64,000 nt of DNA from Oscillospiraceae bacterium (GCA_009781515.1 WQXY01000003.1:1-64000), one strand, 5' to 3'. Numbered from the stretch's first letter, positions 25,401 to 34,571 are shown. Numbers and translations: made by a program. Notes: generated by a model from the sequence alone, not told the origin.

Positions 25401-25495
25401 AATAATCTCTTGTGGTTGTAGCTTATACTAAAGAGCACTTACATCGTTTCCCCTCACGGCTCTTTCCTGTAGTGCCATGTCACAAGAGAATTATT
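25401..25495 (-). repeat. hairpin repeat family, copy C (95 bp)
   Basis: Read on the minus strand it carries the core CACTACAGGAAAGAGCCGTG followed by AGGGGAAACGATGTAAGTGC and TCTTT. The outer arms AATAATCTCTTGTG (25401-25414) and CACAAGAGAATTATT (25481-25495) pair over 14 of 15 positions. Inside, AAAGAGC/GCTCTTT (25430-25436, 25459-25465) also pair, and GCACT/AGTGC could pair in an overlapping, pseudoknot-like way. It lies between the divergent beta-mannosidase and dxr promoters. Confidence 0.7.
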
Positions 25496-25508
25496 GCAAT
25501 GTCCACAC

Positions 25509-25537
25509 TTTACAATATCTCAATATTTCTGTATAAT
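25509..25537 (+). promoter_or_regulatory. promoter of the dxr-rseP-ispG-polC block
   Basis: TTTACA (25509-25514), 17-bp spacer, TATAAT (25532-25537): 11 of 12 consensus positions. The dxr ATG is 31 bases downstream behind AGGAG. Confidence 0.8.
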
Positions 25538-25567
25538 ATGTAAAAATTAATAATCAATAGGAGACTT

Positions 25568-26578
25568 ATGAAAAGTATAACAGTACTGGGTTCAACAGGG
25601 TCAATCGGTCAGCAAACGCTTGAAGTCGCCGACCATCTTGGTATGGCAGTCATGGCACTGACCGCATACAAAAATAACGAGCTCTTGCAGGAGCAAGCCC
25701 GTGAGTTTAATCCTGACACAACAATTCTTGGAAGCGACCCGGGCGGTATGGATGCGATAATAGATGTCGCCGAAAACAGCGGGGCAGATATAATAGTCAC
25801 AGCAATCGCCGGCGAAGCGGGGCTTGCTCCGACTCTTGCCGCACTCAAAACAGGCAAGCGCGTTGCACTTGCAAACAAAGAGCCGCTCGTTTGCGCGGGT
25901 GATCTTGTTATGCAAACAGCCCGTGAGTACAACACCGAGATTATCCCCGTCGACTCTGAGCACTCGGCAATCTTCCAGTGCATTTTAGGTGATAAACACA
26001 AAAACATCAAAAAACTTATACTCACTGCGTCCGGCGGACCGTTTCGCAACAAAACACAAGCGGAGCTTCGCGACATCACCCCCGAGCAGGCACTAAAACA
26101 CCCAAACTGGACTATGGGCAAAAAAGTTACCATCGACTCTGCAACAATGATGAACAAGGGTCTTGAGATAATCGAAGCCATGCATCTTTTCAGCGTAACC
26201 CCCGACCAAATCGAGGTTATCATACATCCGCAAAGTATCATTCACTCCATGGTTGAGTTTACGGACGGCAGCATAGTAGCACAGCTTTCAAACCCCGACA
26301 TGCGTATGCCTATCCAATACGCTCTGACATATCCCGACCGTTTGCCGGGTCTGACAAGACCTCTTGACCTGACGGCACTTAAAGGTCTTACCTTTGAAAA
26401 ACCAAATCCCGACACTTTCCCATGTCTTGCACTTGCATATAAAGCGGCAAACGCAGGCACCGAGGCTTGTGCCACCCTCAACCGCGTTAACGAAAACGCA
26501 GTTGAGCTGTTTTTAAACAATGAAATCCCGTTTACCGACATCCCCGTCATGATTGAAAAGGCGCTGAGTGAATTTTAA
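25568..26578 (+). CDS. dxr: 1-deoxy-D-xylulose 5-phosphate reductoisomerase
   Basis: 336 residues. Converts DXP to 2-C-methyl-D-erythritol 4-phosphate with NADPH, the committed step of the MEP isoprenoid pathway. GSTGSIGQQTLEV is the nucleotide loop; PVDSEHSAIFQC holds metal ligands; TASGGPFR, HPNWTMGKKVTIDSATMMNK and HPQSIIHSMVEF are active-site segments. ANKEPLVCAG has Pro where most homologues have Thr. The protein is about 40-60 residues shorter than usual: it stops at IEKALSEF, where family members continue for another 30-35 residues of C-terminal helix. No frameshifted continuation is visible in the other frames. First gene of the block with rseP, ispG and polC. Confidence 0.92.
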   Translation: MKSITVLGSTGSIGQQTLEVADHLGMAVMALTAYKNNELLQEQAREFNPDTTILGSDPGGMDAIIDVAENSGADIIVTAIAGEAGLAPTLAALKTGKRVALANKEPLVCAGDLVMQTAREYNTEIIPVDSEHSAIFQCILGDKHKNIKKLILTASGGPFRNKTQAELRDITPEQALKHPNWTMGKKVTIDSATMMNKGLEIIEAMHLFSVTPDQIEVIIHPQSIIHSMVEFTDGSIVAQLSNPDMRMPIQYALTYPDRLPGLTRPLDLTALKGLTFEKPNPDTFPCLALAYKAANAGTEACATLNRVNENAVELFLNNEIPFTDIPVMIEKALSEF

Positions 26579-26657
26579 TAAAAAGGAAACAACCTTGGCG
26601 AATTAAAGCATAGCTTTTATTTGCCCAACGGAATTTTGACTGGAAGGAAAAATTTCG

Positions 26658-27710
26658 ATGTATATAGTACTCGCAATACTCGCATTTGGCATAATAATCG
26701 CAATCCATGAGCTTGGACACTTTTTTTCGGCAAAAGCCTTAAATGTCAAGGTCAATGAGTTTGCTATCGGCATGGGTCCGAAAATCTTCTCGAAACAGGG
26801 CAAGGAAACACTCTACAGCCTGCGGATACTCCCGTTCGGCGGCTTTTGCACCATGGAGGGCGAGCATGAGGAAGACGAAGAGCCTGACCCCCGCTCTTTT
26901 CTCTCGCAAAAACGTTGGCGCCGCATAGTTATTCTCGCCTCAGGCAGTCTTGCCAATCTTTTGGCGGCATTTATTGTGGTGCTTATTCTCACCATGGGCT
27001 CAAGTGGTTTTGTCGGCACGACAATTTCCCGCGTTGTTGACAACCTTCCAAACGAAGGGCCGAGCCAGCTCCTGCAAGGCGACAGAATTGTTGCCATCAA
27101 CGGCGAGAGGCTCTTTTACTATGACGATTTTAATCTTTTTATGGGCTTAAACGCTCATAAACCTATAACATTTACCATTGAACGAAACGGTCAAATCATC
27201 GAATACGAACGCCGCTCATATACAGTTGACAGCGAGACGGTGTACAGGTACAGTATCTTCTTCAATTTTATCGAACCGACATTTAAGGAAAAGCTAAATT
27301 ACGCAGTCTACCAAATGTATAGCTTTATACGAATGATACGTGTCAGCATTGCAATGCTCGCCAGTGGAGCTGCAAACTTTTCGGAGGACATTGCGGGTCC
27401 TGTCGGTATTATAAGCGCCATGAATACTGTCGGGCAGGAGTCTGCAAGTGTCGGAGCGGCAATCGGCAATATCGTGTTTTTCACGGCATTTATCGGTGTA
27501 AACGTGGGTATAATAAACTTGCTCCCGATACCTGCTATGGACGGCGGCAGAATACTTTTTATCTTTATAACATGGGTCATCGAAAAAGTCACGCGCCGCG
27601 CGTTAAACCCCAAATACGAAAATTATATCAACACGGGAGCATTTGTTTTGCTCATCGGGCTAATGGTATTTATTTTATACAATGATATCGTGAGGTTGTT
27701 TGGTGGATAA
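26658..27710 (+). CDS. rseP: RIP site-2 zinc metalloprotease RseP
   Basis: 350 residues. The zinc motif HELGH (residues 17-21) is in the first membrane segment; a PDZ domain follows (GFVGTTISRVVDNLPNEGPS, then LLQGDRIVAINGERL); the second metal-site motif is in LLPIPAMDGGRI near the C-terminus. About four transmembrane segments. It cuts membrane-embedded anti-sigma factors or signal-peptide remnants. Its position between dxr and ispG is the conserved Firmicutes order. The end overlaps the ispG start by 8 bases. Confidence 0.94.
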   Translation: MYIVLAILAFGIIIAIHELGHFFSAKALNVKVNEFAIGMGPKIFSKQGKETLYSLRILPFGGFCTMEGEHEEDEEPDPRSFLSQKRWRRIVILASGSLANLLAAFIVVLILTMGSSGFVGTTISRVVDNLPNEGPSQLLQGDRIVAINGERLFYYDDFNLFMGLNAHKPITFTIERNGQIIEYERRSYTVDSETVYRYSIFFNFIEPTFKEKLNYAVYQMYSFIRMIRVSIAMLASGAANFSEDIAGPVGIISAMNTVGQESASVGAAIGNIVFFTAFIGVNVGIINLLPIPAMDGGRILFIFITWVIEKVTRRALNPKYENYINTGAFVLLIGLMVFILYNDIVRLFGG

Positions 27711-28725
27711 AATCACAATACAATCGATGACGACCACAAATACCGCAGATGTTGCTGCAACCGTTGCTCAGATAAAACGTCTTGAGGCACACGGCTGCGA
27801 CATCGTCCGTGTCGCTGTGCCTGACACCGCCTGTGCCGATGCAATCGCCGAAATCAAAAAAAGCATCAACATTCCGCTTGTCGCCGATATCCACTTCGAC
27901 CACAGGCTCGCACTTCGTGCCATAGAACTTGGTGCCGACAAAATCCGCATAAACCCCGGCAATATCGGCACTACAGATGCGAAGGGCAACAACCCGAAGG
28001 TCAAAGCTGTCGCCGACGCTTGCAATCAAAAGGGTATTCCCATTCGTATCGGTGTAAACGGCGGCAGTCTTGAAAAGGACATTCTCGCAAAGTTTGGCGG
28101 CGTCACAGCCGAAGCAATGGTCGAAAGTGCCTTAAGGCATGTAAAACTCTTAAATAAATATGACTTTGATAATATATGGATTTCTGCAAAAGCGTCAAAC
28201 GTACCTCTGACGGTAGAAACCTACCGCCTGCTCAGCAAAAAGACGAAATACCCCCTGCACATCGGAGTTACGGAGGCGGGCACGGAATATAGCGGAATAA
28301 TAAAAAACGCCATCGCTATCGGCGCACTGCTGCTTGACGGCATCGGCAAAACAATCCGTGTTTCACTAACCGCAGAGCCCGAGCGTGAAATAATTGCCGC
28401 AAAAGCAATTCTCAAAGCTCTCGGTCTTCGCCCCGGTCTTGATATTATCTCCTGCCCCACATGCGGACGCTGCAGCATAGATGTCATGAAATTTGCAAAA
28501 GAGGTTGAAGCAAAGCTTTCAGGCATAGAAGAACGCGACATTACTGTTGCAATAATGGGTTGCGCCGTCAACGGTCCCGGAGAGGCTTCTCACGCCGACT
28601 ATGGTATCGCAGGTTGCGGAAAAGCAGGGTGCAATAAAATCGGCGTTCTCTTTTCCAAAGGAAAACAAATAAAAAAAGCACCTGTGAAAAATCTTGTAGA
28701 AGAACTATTGAGGATTATCCAATGA
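27703..28725 (+). CDS. ispG: 4-hydroxy-3-methylbut-2-enyl diphosphate synthase
   Basis: 340 residues. GTG 27703 is preferred, with GTGAGG 7 bases upstream; a TTG at 27700 is too close. Fe-S enzyme of the MEP pathway making HMBPP from the cyclodiphosphate. ITIQSMTTTNTADV is the N-terminal strand, although the usual 10-15 residues before it are missing. RINPGNIG and DNIWISAKAS are barrel motifs; the 4Fe-4S ligands are the two Cys of SCPTCGR and the Cys of MGCAVNGPGE with its Glu. Overlaps rseP upstream and polC downstream (4 bases), so the three are translationally coupled. Confidence 0.94.
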   Translation: MDKITIQSMTTTNTADVAATVAQIKRLEAHGCDIVRVAVPDTACADAIAEIKKSINIPLVADIHFDHRLALRAIELGADKIRINPGNIGTTDAKGNNPKVKAVADACNQKGIPIRIGVNGGSLEKDILAKFGGVTAEAMVESALRHVKLLNKYDFDNIWISAKASNVPLTVETYRLLSKKTKYPLHIGVTEAGTEYSGIIKNAIAIGALLLDGIGKTIRVSLTAEPEREIIAAKAILKALGLRPGLDIISCPTCGRCSIDVMKFAKEVEAKLSGIEERDITVAIMGCAVNGPGEASHADYGIAGCGKAGCNKIGVLFSKGKQIKKAPVKNLVEELLRIIQ

Positions 28726-31700
28726 CGCCTGTTCCGCTTTATGAAATGTTCCCGTTCCTAAAAGGACAAGACAGGCTCGCGACCGACTTTACCGGTACGC
28801 GAGTCGTTTCTGCGTCTGTGAATAAAGAAAAGTCGCAAATGGATATTACACTCAGCCTTGAACGACCCATTCCACCGTACGAAGTCGGCATTATGGAAGA
28901 TTTGCTCTCGGCAGAGCTTGACCTGAAAATAGTAAACGTCAACACGGCAATTAAACAGGTTGTTCGGCAACCAAGTGAATTTTCTTCCGGGGCAACATAT
29001 TCCGCAGCTTCATCGCCCGGCGGCTCAAAAGCTTCATCCTCCACCGCAAAAAACGCCATAATGGGACGGGTTACAAAGGTAACTCCCACACCCATGTGTG
29101 ATGTAAATATAGACCTCGGCAAGGTGACTGTCAGAGGCGAGGTTTGTGCCGAGCGTAGTAAATTCAATGACAAAAACAACTCATGGCTGCTCAATTTTGA
29201 CATAACCGACCACACAAGCTCAATAGCCGTGCGTAAGTTCATGCAGGAAGAAAAAGCAAAAAACATTGTAACCGCAATCAAAGAGGGTATGTATCTGACG
29301 GTTTCGGGAACCTTGGTTATCAGCAATTTTGACGGTGAAATGACACTCAATCCGAGCAATATCTTTGTCAGCGAAAAAGAGATAAGAGAGGATAAGTCTG
29401 AGGGCAAGCGTGTTGAGCTGCATTTGCACACAAAAATGTCGGCATCCGACGGTCTGACCGATGTGCATGAGGTCATAAGCCGTGCCGCCGAGTGGGGGCA
29501 CCCCGCGATTGCCATTACAGACCATGGCATTGTTCAGGCATTTCCCGAGGCTGCAAAAGCAGCGGCAAAACTAAATGGAAAGATTAAAGTCATATACGGC
29601 ATGGAGGGTTACTACCGCAATGACCTGCAGGACGCAGAAACAACGGACGGCTCACCACCACCCAAAAAGCGTACAAATCATATAATTTTACTCGTAAAAA
29701 ATGAAACAGGTCTTAAAAACCTGTATAAGCTTGTAACCAGAAGTCATTTGGTAAATTTCAACAACCGCCCGCTTATCAAAAGAAGTGAACTCGAGCAGTT
29801 TCGCGAAGGGCTGATTATAGGCTCTGCATGTGAGCGCGGTGAGCTCTTTGAAGCGATAACAGAGGGCAAAGACAAGAGCGAGCTCGAAAGTATTGCAAGG
29901 TTTTATGATTATCTTGAAATCCAACCGCTCTGTAATAATATGTTTATGATACTCGGCGAAAAGCCGATAGCAAACAGTGTTGATGAGCTTAGGGCGTTTA
30001 ACCGTAAGGTTGTCGAAATCGGCAAGTCCTTGGATATCCCCGTTGTTGCAACCTGCGATGTTCATTTTTTAGACCCCACGGACGAAATTTTCCGCAAAAT
30101 CGTTATGGCAGGCAAGGGATTTAAGAGTGCACATGAAGACCTGCCTTTGTTTTACCGCACGACAGAAGAGATGCTCGATGAGTTTAGCTATCTCGGTGAG
30201 GATACCGCATACGAGCTTGTTGTAACCAACACAAATAAAATTGCTGATATGTGCGAAGCTATCAGTCCGTTGCCTCCCAAAAACAAACTGTTCCCTCCAA
30301 AGCTTGAGGGCAGTGCAGACGAGCTTAAAAAACTCATTTATTCAAAAATCCCCGAGCTTTACGGGGAAAATCCGCCGCAAATCGTAACCGAACGAGCTGA
30401 CTATGAGCTCCAAGATATCTTAAGGCTCAATTACGATGTCATCTACATGGCAGCACAAAAACTTGTCTCTTATCTGCGGGAGGAGCACAGCCGCGTCGGC
30501 TCGCGCGGCAGTGTCGGCTCGTCTTTTGTTGCATATTTGGCGGGGATAACAGAGGTTAATCCGCTCCCCGCTCACTACAGATGCCCCAAGTGCAAGAAAT
30601 CCGAGTTCCCGAAAACTCATAACGACAATTCCGACACGTCGGGCAGCGACACATATGCCTGCGGACCAAACATGCCGGACAAAGCTTGCACCAATTGCGG
30701 CACAGCGTTTATCAAAGACGGGTTCAACATACCCTTTGAAACGTTCATGGGATTTGGCGGAGAAAAGATACCCGACATTGACTTGAACATTTCGAGCGAC
30801 CACCAAACCGAAGCGCACAGGTACATTTACGGTATGTTCGGTGCCGACCATGTTTATCGCGCAGGAACAATCGGCACTACACAGGGTAAAAACGCATTCA
30901 AGGTGGTCGGCAAGTATCTTAGCGCACTGAATATTACCGTGCCGAAAGCCGAACTAAACCGCCTTGCCTCAGGATGTGTCGGTGTAAAGTCAACAACAGG
31001 TCAGCACCCGGGAGGGCTTATTGTAATACCGCAGGATATGGAACTGTGCGATTTTTGCCCCGCTCAGTATCCTGCCGATGACAGCGACAAGGGTGTAATA
31101 ACTCTGCACTTTGAATATAAATATATTGAAGATAATCTGATAAAGCTTGATATCCTCGGTCACGATAACCCGACAATGCTGAAAATGTTAGAGGACATAA
31201 CGGGCATTGATGCTGACGATATCAAACTTGACGACCCTGATACCATGTCTGTCTTTTCGTCACCCTGCAGTCTCGGACTGCCCGAAGATGACCCGGTAAT
31301 CGGCGAAACGGGTTCTATCGGAGTTCCCGAGTTTGGCACACCATTTGTACGCCAAATGCTCGTTGACACAAGACCAAAGGATTTTGACACATTAGTTCGC
31401 CTGTCAGGTTATTCCCACGGCACAAACGTTTGGCTCGGCAACGCAAAAGAGCTTATCGCCACGGGAAAAGCCTCGGTCGGCGAAACAATCAGCAGCCGCG
31501 ACGATATCATGCTCTACCTCATTTCAAAAGGAATGGACGCCAAAGACGCATTTAAGATTTCCGAAAACGTCCGCAAGGGTTACGGCTTGCCAAAAGGCAC
31601 AGAGCCAAATCTGAAAAGCCTGCATGTTCCGCCTTGGTACATAGACTCTTGCAATAAAATCAGCTACCTTTTCCCAAAAGCACATGCTGTTGCCTATGTA

Positions 31701-32204
31701 ATCATGGCATTTCGTATCGCATGGTTTAAGGTTCACAAGCCGCTTGAATACTACAGCGCACATTTTTACCGTCGCAGTCAGTACGGAGCATTTGACGCAC
31801 AGTCAATGATACGTGGCATAGACACCGTGAGAGCCCGAATTCGCGAGATAAAAAAGCAAAGTGATATCGGCAAAAAAGAAGAAGAACTGCTCTCAACTTA
31901 CGAGTCATGCTATGAATTTTATATGCGTGGTTTTTCCTTTGCGCAAATTGACATTTATACTTCTGATGCCGAAAAGTTCCTGCTTGTGGGTGATAATCAA
32001 CTTCGTCCTCCGTTCATTTCAATCAGCGGGCTTGGGGAAACCGCCGCCCTTGACCTAATGGAAAAACGAAAAGGCCGTGAGTTTATATCAATAAGTGACA
32101 TTCTCACAGCCTGTTCAAGTGTAAACAAAAATCATATTGAGCGGCTGAAATCTCTCGGCGGTCTTCGCGACCTCCCCGACTCAAGCCAAATGAGCCTCTT
32201 CTAA
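28722..32204 (+). CDS. polC: PolC-type DNA polymerase III alpha subunit lacking the exonuclease domain
   Basis: 1160 residues, against about 1430-1440 for typical PolC. Order: N-terminal domain (1-100), OB-fold (about 110-215), PHP domain (about 228-500), polymerase. PHP starts KRVELHLHTKMSASDG and continues AITDHGIVQAFPEA. In B. subtilis PolC a DEDD 3'-5' exonuclease of about 180 residues is inserted between the strand equivalent to KVIYGMEGYY (about 289-298) and HIILLVKNETGLKNLYKLV (about 320-338); here only about 20 linker residues lie there. The zinc knuckle (CPKCKKSE...CTNCGTAF), the catalytic Asp pair in KIPDIDLN and the third Asp in KLDILGHD are intact, so it should polymerise but not proofread itself. 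It ends with the clamp-binding type tail QMSLF. Confidence 0.93.
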   Translation: MTPVPLYEMFPFLKGQDRLATDFTGTRVVSASVNKEKSQMDITLSLERPIPPYEVGIMEDLLSAELDLKIVNVNTAIKQVVRQPSEFSSGATYSAASSPGGSKASSSTAKNAIMGRVTKVTPTPMCDVNIDLGKVTVRGEVCAERSKFNDKNNSWLLNFDITDHTSSIAVRKFMQEEKAKNIVTAIKEGMYLTVSGTLVISNFDGEMTLNPSNIFVSEKEIREDKSEGKRVELHLHTKMSASDGLTDVHEVISRAAEWGHPAIAITDHGIVQAFPEAAKAAAKLNGKIKVIYGMEGYYRNDLQDAETTDGSPPPKKRTNHIILLVKNETGLKNLYKLVTRSHLVNFNNRPLIKRSELEQFREGLIIGSACERGELFEAITEGKDKSELESIARFYDYLEIQPLCNNMFMILGEKPIANSVDELRAFNRKVVEIGKSLDIPVVATCDVHFLDPTDEIFRKIVMAGKGFKSAHEDLPLFYRTTEEMLDEFSYLGEDTAYELVVTNTNKIADMCEAISPLPPKNKLFPPKLEGSADELKKLIYSKIPELYGENPPQIVTERADYELQDILRLNYDVIYMAAQKLVSYLREEHSRVGSRGSVGSSFVAYLAGITEVNPLPAHYRCPKCKKSEFPKTHNDNSDTSGSDTYACGPNMPDKACTNCGTAFIKDGFNIPFETFMGFGGEKIPDIDLNISSDHQTEAHRYIYGMFGADHVYRAGTIGTTQGKNAFKVVGKYLSALNITVPKAELNRLASGCVGVKSTTGQHPGGLIVIPQDMELCDFCPAQYPADDSDKGVITLHFEYKYIEDNLIKLDILGHDNPTMLKMLEDITGIDADDIKLDDPDTMSVFSSPCSLGLPEDDPVIGETGSIGVPEFGTPFVRQMLVDTRPKDFDTLVRLSGYSHGTNVWLGNAKELIATGKASVGETISSRDDIMLYLISKGMDAKDAFKISENVRKGYGLPKGTEPNLKSLHVPPWYIDSCNKISYLFPKAHAVAYVIMAFRIAWFKVHKPLEYYSAHFYRRSQYGAFDAQSMIRGIDTVRARIREIKKQSDIGKKEEELLSTYESCYEFYMRGFSFAQIDIYTSDAEKFLLVGDNQLRPPFISISGLGETAALDLMEKRKGREFISISDILTACSSVNKNHIERLKSLGGLRDLPDSSQMSLF

Positions 32205-32205
32205 G

Positions 32206-32251
32206 CCCTCTTTAGCCCTCTTTAGTAAAGAGGGTGTCACCGGCAGGTGAC
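32206..32251 (+). terminator. double hairpin between convergent genes
   Basis: A direct repeat GCCCTCTTTA GCCCTCTTTA leads into CCCTCTTTA / TAAAGAGGG (32216-32224, 32226-32234) and a second hairpin GTCACC-GGCA-GGTGAC (32236-32251). Placed between the polC stop (32204) and the stop of the convergent synthetase (32267), it probably ends both transcripts. The exact build looks like a repetitive genomic element rather than a unique terminator. Confidence 0.6.
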
Positions 32252-32266
32252 GGGTGATTTGTTCTT

Positions 32267-34555
32267 TTACAGTTGGTTTCTTTTTATCTTGCCGCTGATT
32301 GTTTTCGGCAGACTGTCGCGAAACACGACAATCCTCGGATATTTATACGGTGCGGTATGCGTCTTAACATACTCTTGTATCTCTTTTTTGAGCTCTTCCG
32401 AGGGCTCTTTATCTTTTGTAAGAACAATACTCGCCTTAACAATCTGCCCACGTGTTTCGTCAGGCTCGGGCGAAACCGCACATTCCAAGACATACGGCAG
32501 CTCCATTATGACGCTTTCCACCTCAAACGGCCCTATACGGTAGCCCGATGACTTAATTAAATCATCAACCCGCCCTACAAAGAACAAATACCCCTCCTCA
32601 TCACGCCATGCGGTATCGCCCGTGTGGTACGCACCGTCATACCATGCGGCATCGGTTTGCTCTTTACTTCCGTAATATCCGTTGAAAAGCCCGCAGGGAA
32701 TTGAATTATCTGTACGTATGACAATTTCGGCAACCTCACCCGCTCCGACAATGCTGCCATCGGAGTCCATAAGAGCAATATCATAAAGTGGGCTTGCTTT
32801 GCCCATTGAACCTGTTTTTGGCGTCATACCAACAAGATTTGCAATCATAAGGGTTGACTCTGTTTGCCCAAAGCCTTCCATAATAGACAGTCCCGTTGCT
32901 TCCTTAAAACGGCTGAACACCTCGGGATTAAGAGCTTCGCCTGCAGTTGTCAGGTATTTTATCGTTGTCAGGTCATATTTCGACAAATCCTCACGTATCA
33001 AGAAACGGTACATTGTCGGAGGAGCACAAAATGTTGTAATCCCATGCTCTGAAAACATCGGCAGTATTTCAAGCGGGTCAAAACGGTCAAAGTCATAACA
33101 GAATATGCCCGCTTCGCACAGCCACTGCCCGTAGAGCATACCCCAGACAGACTTACCCCAGCCTGTGTCCGAAATCGTATAATGCAGACCGTCCGGGTCA
33201 ACATTATGCCAGTATTTTGCAGTTATAAAATGCCCGAGTGCGTAAGTGTAGCTGTGTGCGGCAATCTTAGGATAGCCCGTTGTGCCCGATGTGAAATACA
33301 TGAGCATGAGGTCCTCGCCGCATGGCGCATCTTCCGTGCGGGGATATGTGCCGCGAAAACGCTCGATTTCTTTGTCATAATTCAGCCAACCGTCACGCTC
33401 GCCGTTTATCATGATTTTTGTTGAAACCGCGGAATGGCTTGCTATTGCCTTGTCGGCTTCTTCGGAAACGGCACTTTGCCCCGTGCAGATTATCGCCGTT
33501 ATACCCGCCGCTTCAAAGCGGTACTGAAAATCCTTTTCAAGCAGCTGGTCGGTAGCGGGGATTGCGATTGCCCCAATTTTATGAAGTGCTGTAATGATAG
33601 GCCAAAACTGATAATTTCGCTTGAGAACAAGCATAACGCGGTCGCCGCGTTTGATACCGAGGCTCGTAAAATAGTTCGCCGCTCTTGATGACTGACGAGA
33701 AATATCCGCAAATGTAAAGCTTCTTGCCACCTTGTCACGGTCCACATGGCGCACTGCAATCTTATCGGGTGTTTTTGCCGCTATTGCATCAACAACGTCA
33801 AAAGCGAAGTTAAACTCATCTTGGTCCTTAAAGGATATTGATTGCAAAATACCTGCTGCGTCTTCAACAGGAAAACAGAAATTTTCATACACACGCGGAA
33901 CCGACGCCGACGGCATCTGTGTTTTTTCCGTGCGCGGTATATATTCTGTTTGTTTCGCCGCAGCTTTATCATCTCCCGGAAGCACTATCGCACAAAATAC
34001 GCAGTCTTTACCGCCAACGGCAATCATACCATGCGGAGTTGTACTGTTATAATAAATGCTGTCGCCCTCCGAAAGCACCTCTGTGTGGTCGCCGATTTGC
34101 ACCTTCAGCTGACCGCTGTAAATTACGTTAAACTCCTGACCGCTGTGCGAGACAAGCGGTATAGGCTCATTTTGCTGCTCCTGCGAATATGTATATGTAA
34201 CCCAGTACGGCTCTGCGATTTTACCCCTGAACCTCGGCGCAAGGTCACGCACTTCAATGTTCTGCTCTTTTGACGTAACTCGCCCCATACCACGCCTTGT
34301 AACGGCAAACGAGGTCAGGTGCGCTCCCGTATGACCCTCAAGCAGGTCACTTAGCTCAACGCCAAAAAGCAGGGCGCAGTTATGAATGAAAGAAAACGGC
34401 AGGTCAATACTGCCTTTTTCATACTTATCGTAAACATCTTTTGTAATGCCAAGCTTTTCTGCGAGCTGCTTCGGCGAAAACCCACTGACCTCACGAAGCT
34501 CTTTTATACGAAGCGCAACATCACGTATTGCCGTTGTCATTTGCTTGTCTTCCAT
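32267..34555 (-). CDS. XRE-cupin regulator fused to acyl-CoA synthetase
   Basis: 762 residues, three domains in one chain. Residues about 10-65 are a Cro/C1 HTH (RIKELREVSGFSPKQLAEKL, GITKDVYDKYEKGSIDLP). Residues about 125-195 are a cupin (SHSGQEFNVIYSGQLKVQIG, DSIYYNSTTPHGM). Residues about 235-760 are an AMP-forming synthetase: YFTSGTTGYPKIAAHSY (P-loop), EGFGQTES, YHTGDTAWRDEEGYLFFVGR, and the catalytic Lys near the end in PKTISGKIKR. HTH-cupin regulators and synthetases are commonly neighbours in Clostridia; a fusion would let the regulator sense acyl-adenylate or substrate directly (inference). ATG 34555 lies 11 bases after GGGAGG; TTG 34561 is possible. Substrate probably a short- to medium-chain or aromatic acid. 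Confidence 0.88.
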   Translation of the reverse strand: MEDKQMTTAIRDVALRIKELREVSGFSPKQLAEKLGITKDVYDKYEKGSIDLPFSFIHNCALLFGVELSDLLEGHTGAHLTSFAVTRRGMGRVTSKEQNIEVRDLAPRFRGKIAEPYWVTYTYSQEQQNEPIPLVSHSGQEFNVIYSGQLKVQIGDHTEVLSEGDSIYYNSTTPHGMIAVGGKDCVFCAIVLPGDDKAAAKQTEYIPRTEKTQMPSASVPRVYENFCFPVEDAAGILQSISFKDQDEFNFAFDVVDAIAAKTPDKIAVRHVDRDKVARSFTFADISRQSSRAANYFTSLGIKRGDRVMLVLKRNYQFWPIITALHKIGAIAIPATDQLLEKDFQYRFEAAGITAIICTGQSAVSEEADKAIASHSAVSTKIMINGERDGWLNYDKEIERFRGTYPRTEDAPCGEDLMLMYFTSGTTGYPKIAAHSYTYALGHFITAKYWHNVDPDGLHYTISDTGWGKSVWGMLYGQWLCEAGIFCYDFDRFDPLEILPMFSEHGITTFCAPPTMYRFLIREDLSKYDLTTIKYLTTAGEALNPEVFSRFKEATGLSIMEGFGQTESTLMIANLVGMTPKTGSMGKASPLYDIALMDSDGSIVGAGEVAEIVIRTDNSIPCGLFNGYYGSKEQTDAAWYDGAYHTGDTAWRDEEGYLFFVGRVDDLIKSSGYRIGPFEVESVIMELPYVLECAVSPEPDETRGQIVKASIVLTKDKEPSEELKKEIQEYVKTHTAPYKYPRIVVFRDSLPKTISGKIKRNQL

Positions 34556-34571
34556 GCTCAATCATTCCTCC

